A stretch of DNA of 9,597 bases. Origin: Deinococcales bacterium. Its GTDB lineage: Bacteria > Deinococcota > Deinococci > Deinococcales > Deinococcaceae. A model generated the notes under the pieces. It was not told the origin of the DNA, did no database searches, and saw only the letters and a program-made list of their open reading frames with translations. The DNA lies in NCBI GenBank assembly GCA_014378225.1, contig JACMOA010000078.1:1-9597 (forward strand), read 5' to 3'. Positions 7,753 to 9,597 of the stretch are shown here, one piece after another; position 1 is the stretch's first letter, and each line of letters begins with the position of its first letter. Position numbers and translations under genes: made by a program.

Positions 7753-8058
7753 GTCACTGTCACCAATAATGACACTCCACTGGACACGCAGTCCGTGCAG
7801 CAGGTGCAGGGCTGGCGCTGGAAAGTCGAGCAGTTTCACCGTGAGGCCAAACAACTCACTGGACTCGAGGCGTGTCAATGTCGCTCGAGACGCGCTCAGC
7901 GGAACCACATTGGCTGTGCACTTTTAGTCTGGACAAGTCTAAAAGCGCACGCAGAGCGGCTGTGGACCACTATCTACACACTCAAACAAGGCTTGCTTGA
8001 TGAGTATATGCGCCACCAACTTCGTTCGCCTTCCATTCCTTTTTGCTCTCCTGCGTAA
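7753..8058 (+). pseudogene. Transposase C-terminal remnant (IS4-type DDE)
   Basis: An open stretch of about 100 codons after a TAG at 7750-7752 encodes VTNNDTPLDTQSVQQVQGW then RWKVEQFHREAKQLTG, LEACQCRSRRAQRNHIGCALLVW and a short tail. R-x3-E-x6-K (R of WRW, E of VEQ, K of EAK) is the downstream part of the Y-x2-R-x3-E-x6-K signature around the catalytic glutamate of IS4-group DDE transposases; the expected tyrosine is glutamine here. The DDE aspartates and the whole N-terminal part are missing, with no ribosome site, so it is a 5'-truncated insertion-sequence fossil. Terminal inverted repeats were not found on either side. It contains two CTCGAG sites, suggesting long residence in this genome. 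The exact family (IS4, IS701 or relative) is uncertain. Confidence 0.8.
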
Positions 8059-8064
8059 GTCCTG

Positions 8065-8073
8065 TGCTATACT
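8065..8073 (+). promoter_or_regulatory. Possible extended -10 promoter for the DUF4242 gene
   Basis: TGCTATACT fits an extended -10 element (TGn then TATACT). Only a poor -35 candidate (TTGCTC, 8043-8048, spacing 19) is present, as tolerated by extended -10 promoters. It would give a leader of roughly 110 bases before the start codon at 8191. Assigned by eye only. Confidence 0.35.
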
Positions 8074-8190
8074 CTGAACAATCTTCGGGGGTATTGACTG
8101 CGGCAGTTGTATTCTGGGCGCTTTCCTGTCGCACGAGCTGGTGGCGCAACCGACCGGAGTCTCGATGTCAAAGAGGGAAAGGGAGAGAAG

Positions 8191-8472
8191 ATGCCCAAGT
8201 ATCTGATTGAGCGCAGAATGCCGGGAGCCGGAAAGATGAGCGCCGAAGAGCTGCGCGGGGCTTCGCAGACCTCGAATGAGGTGCTGGCGAACATGCAGAA
8301 AGATGGAAAAAACGTTCAGTGGGTAGAGAGTTATGTGACGGACGACGCTATTCATTGTGTGTATCTCGCGCCGGACGCCGAGGCCGTGCGTGACCATGCC
8401 CGGACAGCGGGATTCCCTGCTGACAGCGTGAATCAGATTCGCGCCACAATCAGCCCGAGCACGGCTGAATAA
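8191..8472 (+). CDS. DUF4242 family small protein (SCO4226-like)
   Basis: A 93-aa ferredoxin-like-fold protein. The ATG at 8191 is chosen over one at 8107 because GGGAGAG (8181-8187) precedes it and family members begin exactly here with M-P-K-Y-L-I-E-R. The family pattern is clear: YLIERRMPGAGKMSAEEL, then SNEVLANM, VQWVESYVTDDAIHCVYLAPDAEAVRDHARTAGFPAD and a final ISPSTAE. In this family a Streptomyces member (SCO4226) was described as nickel-binding; whether this protein binds metal is inference. It stands alone between a transposase remnant and a convergent segregation gene, and neither the gene nor its flanks contains CTCGAG, unlike most of the window, which may indicate later acquisition. 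The gene is complete. Confidence 0.88.
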   Translation: MPKYLIERRMPGAGKMSAEELRGASQTSNEVLANMQKDGKNVQWVESYVTDDAIHCVYLAPDAEAVRDHARTAGFPADSVNQIRATISPSTAE

Positions 8473-8596
8473 CACCAGCTCTGCTGAAGCGCAATGAACC
8501 GCACCATTCGGGATGTAATAGCCGCAGTTTCCAGACAATTCAATGCCCCTATCCTTCATTGCACCTCAAGACAAGAAGGTAGGGACCGGTGACCAC

Positions 8597-8639
8597 TAAG
8601 ATTAGCGGCCCTGACCTGGCGTCAGGGCCGCTAATCTTA
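8597..8639. terminator. Perfect 19-bp-stem hairpin between convergent genes, probable bidirectional terminator
   Basis: TAAGATTAGCGGCCCTGAC (8597-8615) is followed by a 5-base loop and its exact reverse complement (8621-8639). The GC-rich upper stem and A/T-rich base suit a terminator, and it lies between the convergent DUF4242 gene and the partition operon. However, no T-run follows on either strand, so it may instead be a recombination or protein-binding palindrome. The rest of the 270-bp gene-free stretch (8473-8742) holds a weak 8-bp inverted repeat (GCAATGAA 8491-8498, TTCATTGC 8555-8562) and the dif-like site. Confidence 0.6.
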
Positions 8640-8688
8640 TGCGTTTGCTTCCCATTGCCGCCCAGTTGCGCTCAGTTGTACCAATTTT

Positions 8689-8720
8689 TAACAGTGCATA
8701 ACTTACCTTATCAACTGTTA
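8689..8720. other. dif-like tyrosine-recombinase (XerCD-type) site
   Basis: Two 13-bp arms, TAACAGTGCATAA (8689-8701) and TTATCAACTGTTA (8708-8720), are inverted repeats matching at 11 of 13 positions and separated by a 6-bp centre, CTTACC. Arms ending in CATAA and starting with TTAT around a 6-bp centre are the layout of bacterial dif sites, where XerC and XerD resolve chromosome or plasmid dimers. The distal half of the right arm departs from the usual TTATGTTAAAT. The site lies 22 bp past the stop of the partition-partner gene, a sensible place for a dimer-resolution site. An operator for a dimeric regulator is the main alternative. Confidence 0.5.
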
Positions 8721-8742
8721 GGAACGCGATAACGCTTTGAGG

Positions 8743-9330
8743 CTACACGGGACGGCCCTCCTCAGTTTGCTTGTGTAGACTCTCGAGCAGCTCAGGTTCG
8801 GTTTCACCTACCAACTTGTGAGCATGGGCCAGCATGAAATCCACCGCTACCCTGATCAGAGTGTTATCGGTGATGCGGCCTGATTCCCGCGCCTTGAGTT
8901 TCTGGGCACGGCGCAAGCGCTTGGCGACTTGCGCCACACGTTCGAGTTGCTCATCTCGAAACCGCACCGTTTTACTCTCGAGCTGGGAGAAGTGCACGCT
9001 ACCCAGATTCTCAAGTTCTGAACGAGAGAAGTTCTCAGCTTCTCTCGTTGATAAGTCCTCAACTTCTGACCTAGCTGGCTTCTCAATTTCTCTAGCACGT
9101 AAGTCCTCAAGTTCAGAACTAGGGGACTTCTGAACTTCTCTAGTTTTCAAGTTGGCAACTTCAGAACTTTCGGTGCTGTGAACTCGAGAAGTTCTCAACT
9201 TTTCAACCTCGGTTGTTGAGAAGTTCTCGAGTTCATCAGTTCTCGAGTCCTCAAGTTCAGAAGTTGAGGACTGCCCCGCTCGAGCGGCCTGAATGAGCGA
9301 GACAAAATCAGTTTTACCTTTGCGGGACAA
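8743..9330 (-). CDS. ParA-partner, ribbon-helix-helix-like centromere-binding protein with octapeptide repeats
   Basis: A 195-aa protein. The start is TTG at 9330, supported by an ideal ribosome site (AGGAGGTG, 9338-9345, spacer 7); the upstream ATG at 9390 lies inside parA without such a site. Parts: a basic N-terminus (SRKGKTDFVSLIQAARAG); residues 23-110 made of eleven consecutive 8-residue repeats of type x-x-E-[VL]-E-[DN]-[LF]-x; and a C-terminal domain at about 120-170 with a strand (KTVRFRD), a helix (EQLERVAQVAKRLRRAQ) and a second helix (ITDNTLIRVAVDFMLAHA), resembling the ribbon-helix-helix DNA-binding fold. Overlapping parA by 17 bp implies coupled translation and a shared job: binding the centromere DNA and stimulating ParA, possibly through the basic N-terminus as known for type Ib partners. 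The fold and role are inferred from pattern and context; the repeat region is acidic and not a heptad coiled coil. Confidence 0.7.
   Translation of the reverse strand: MSRKGKTDFVSLIQAARAGQSSTSELEDSRTDELENFSTTEVEKLRTSRVHSTESSEVANLKTREVQKSPSSELEDLRAREIEKPARSEVEDLSTREAENFSRSELENLGSVHFSQLESKTVRFRDEQLERVAQVAKRLRRAQKLKARESGRITDNTLIRVAVDFMLAHAHKLVGETEPELLESLHKQTEEGRPV
9001..9264 (-). repeat. Eleven in-frame 24-bp tandem repeats (octapeptide) within the ParA-partner gene
   Basis: Exactly 264 bp, equal to 11 units of 24 bp, with no insertion or deletion between units at protein level: TSELEDSR, TDELENFS, TTEVEKLR, TSRVHSTE, SSEVANLK, TREVQKSP, SSELEDLR, AREIEKPA, RSEVEDLS, TREAENFS, RSELENLG. The fourth unit is the most divergent. 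At DNA level the 11-base palindrome GAGAAGTTCTC occurs three times (9026-9036, 9186-9196, 9218-9228). Base use is visibly more AT-rich than in the flanking coding parts, with many GAACTTGAGGAC-like stretches. Confidence 0.9.
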
Positions 9331-9597
9331 GCTCGAGCACCTCCTCAGCGAACGCGTCGTACTCGCCCGGCTGCACCAGGTAGCCTCCATTGGCAGCGTG
9401 CTTGAACCCAGCGCGTCGGTGAATCACAGTTTTGAACACTGGCAAACCCGCTTCTTCGAGCGAATCGCGTACGCCCTCGCCATCCCGTTCGGGTGGCGTA
9501 GGTGCCAGCGTGACCAGCACCCGGTAAGCCGCGCCCCTCAATTTTGGCTCGACCTGGATCAGCGGATCAAAGCTCATGCGGTCAGGGAGGGTGGGAA
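9314..9597 (-). CDS. parA: ParA-family partition ATPase, C-terminal part only
   Basis: The last 94 or so codons of a gene that enters from the right edge; the frame has no stop upstream of the ATG at 9575-9577, and that ATG is internal. The visible sequence PTLPDRMSFDPLIQVEPKLRG, then YRVLVTLAPTPPERDGEGVRDSLEEAGLPVFKTVIHRRAGFKHAANGG and a final helix EYDAFAEEVLELV, follows the C-terminal third of ParA/Soj ATPases: the strand leading to L-T-x-x-P, the helix, then VFKTVI-x-R and the A-x-x-G segment. Walker A and other ATP-binding motifs lie outside the window, so the assignment rests on this tail plus the overlapping repeat-bearing partner gene. ParA ATPases ride the nucleoid and pull partner-bound DNA to daughter cells. 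It could belong to a chromosome, chromid or plasmid. Confidence 0.75.
   Translation of the reverse strand, partial: PTLPDRMSFDPLIQVEPKLRGAAYRVLVTLAPTPPERDGEGVRDSLEEAGLPVFKTVIHRRAGFKHAANGGYLVQPGEYDAFAEEVLELVPQR
9338..9345 (-). promoter_or_regulatory. Strong ribosome binding site inside parA that sets a TTG start
   Basis: Read on the minus strand, AGGAGGTG lies 7 bases before the TTG at 9330. The spacer is CTCGAGC, so it contains the genome's abundant palindrome. The site is embedded in the last codons of the ParA gene and supports coupled translation of its partner. Confidence 0.75.

Noticed and set aside
7255..7908. Long minus-strand reading frame of 217 codons over the LCP gene and the transposase remnant
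   Set aside because: It is the shadow of two recognisable coding sequences and crosses their boundary; its own sequence has no family signature.
8093..8121. TTGACT with TATTCT as a -35/-10 promoter before the DUF4242 gene
   Set aside because: The two boxes are only 10 bases apart, too close for a normal promoter; the extended -10 at 8065-8073 is a better candidate.
7939..8559. Minus-strand 206-codon frame antisense to the DUF4242 gene
   Set aside because: The plus strand encodes a textbook DUF4242 protein with a ribosome site; the antisense product is not recognisable.
9001..9264. Heptad coiled coil or CRISPR-like array in the partner gene
   Set aside because: The period is exactly 8 residues (24 bp) with no spacers, and it is in frame within a coding sequence.

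Overview
The window reads as a piece of a bacterial genome or large plasmid of moderate GC content, most plausibly from the Deinococcota (Deinococcus-Thermus). This rests on the gene mix (a family II Mn pyrophosphatase, a carboxynorspermidine-dehydrogenase-like protein, a VIT/DUF2135 envelope protein, an LCP protein and a ParA with a small partner) and on an extreme excess of the palindrome CTCGAG: about 72 copies by hand count, where two or three would be expected by chance. Genus cannot be called from the sequence alone.

Left to right: the 3' part of ppaC (+); a 136-bp MITE-like inverted-repeat element and a bidirectional terminator; a saccharopine-dehydrogenase-fold oxidoreductase (-), probably carboxynorspermidine synthase; a block of degenerate short repeats; a small lipoprotein (-, DUF6174-like); a divergent 966-aa exported protein (+) with VIT, vWA, TPR and DUF2135 parts; a decayed histidine kinase remnant (+); an LCP-family cell-wall ligase (-); the C-terminal remnant of an IS4-type transposase (+); and a small DUF4242 protein (+).

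The right end looks like a segregation module. On the minus strand, a ParA-type ATPase that runs off the window overlaps a small ribbon-helix-helix-like partner gene read from a TTG start. The partner carries eleven exact-length octapeptide repeats (24-bp DNA repeats). Only 22 bp beyond its stop lies a 32-bp dyad with the layout of a XerCD dif site (13-bp arms, 6-bp centre), followed farther out by a perfect 19-bp-stem hairpin. The partition genes, their possible internal binding sites and the dif-like site together are the most interesting part of the window.

The other genes form no single pathway. The lipoprotein, the VIT protein and the LCP protein all act at the cell envelope. Stretches free of CTCGAG (about 2350-2913, 7890-8781 and 9338-9597, plus the MITE-like element) coincide with repeats, insertion-sequence debris or accessory genes and may mark more recently arrived DNA.
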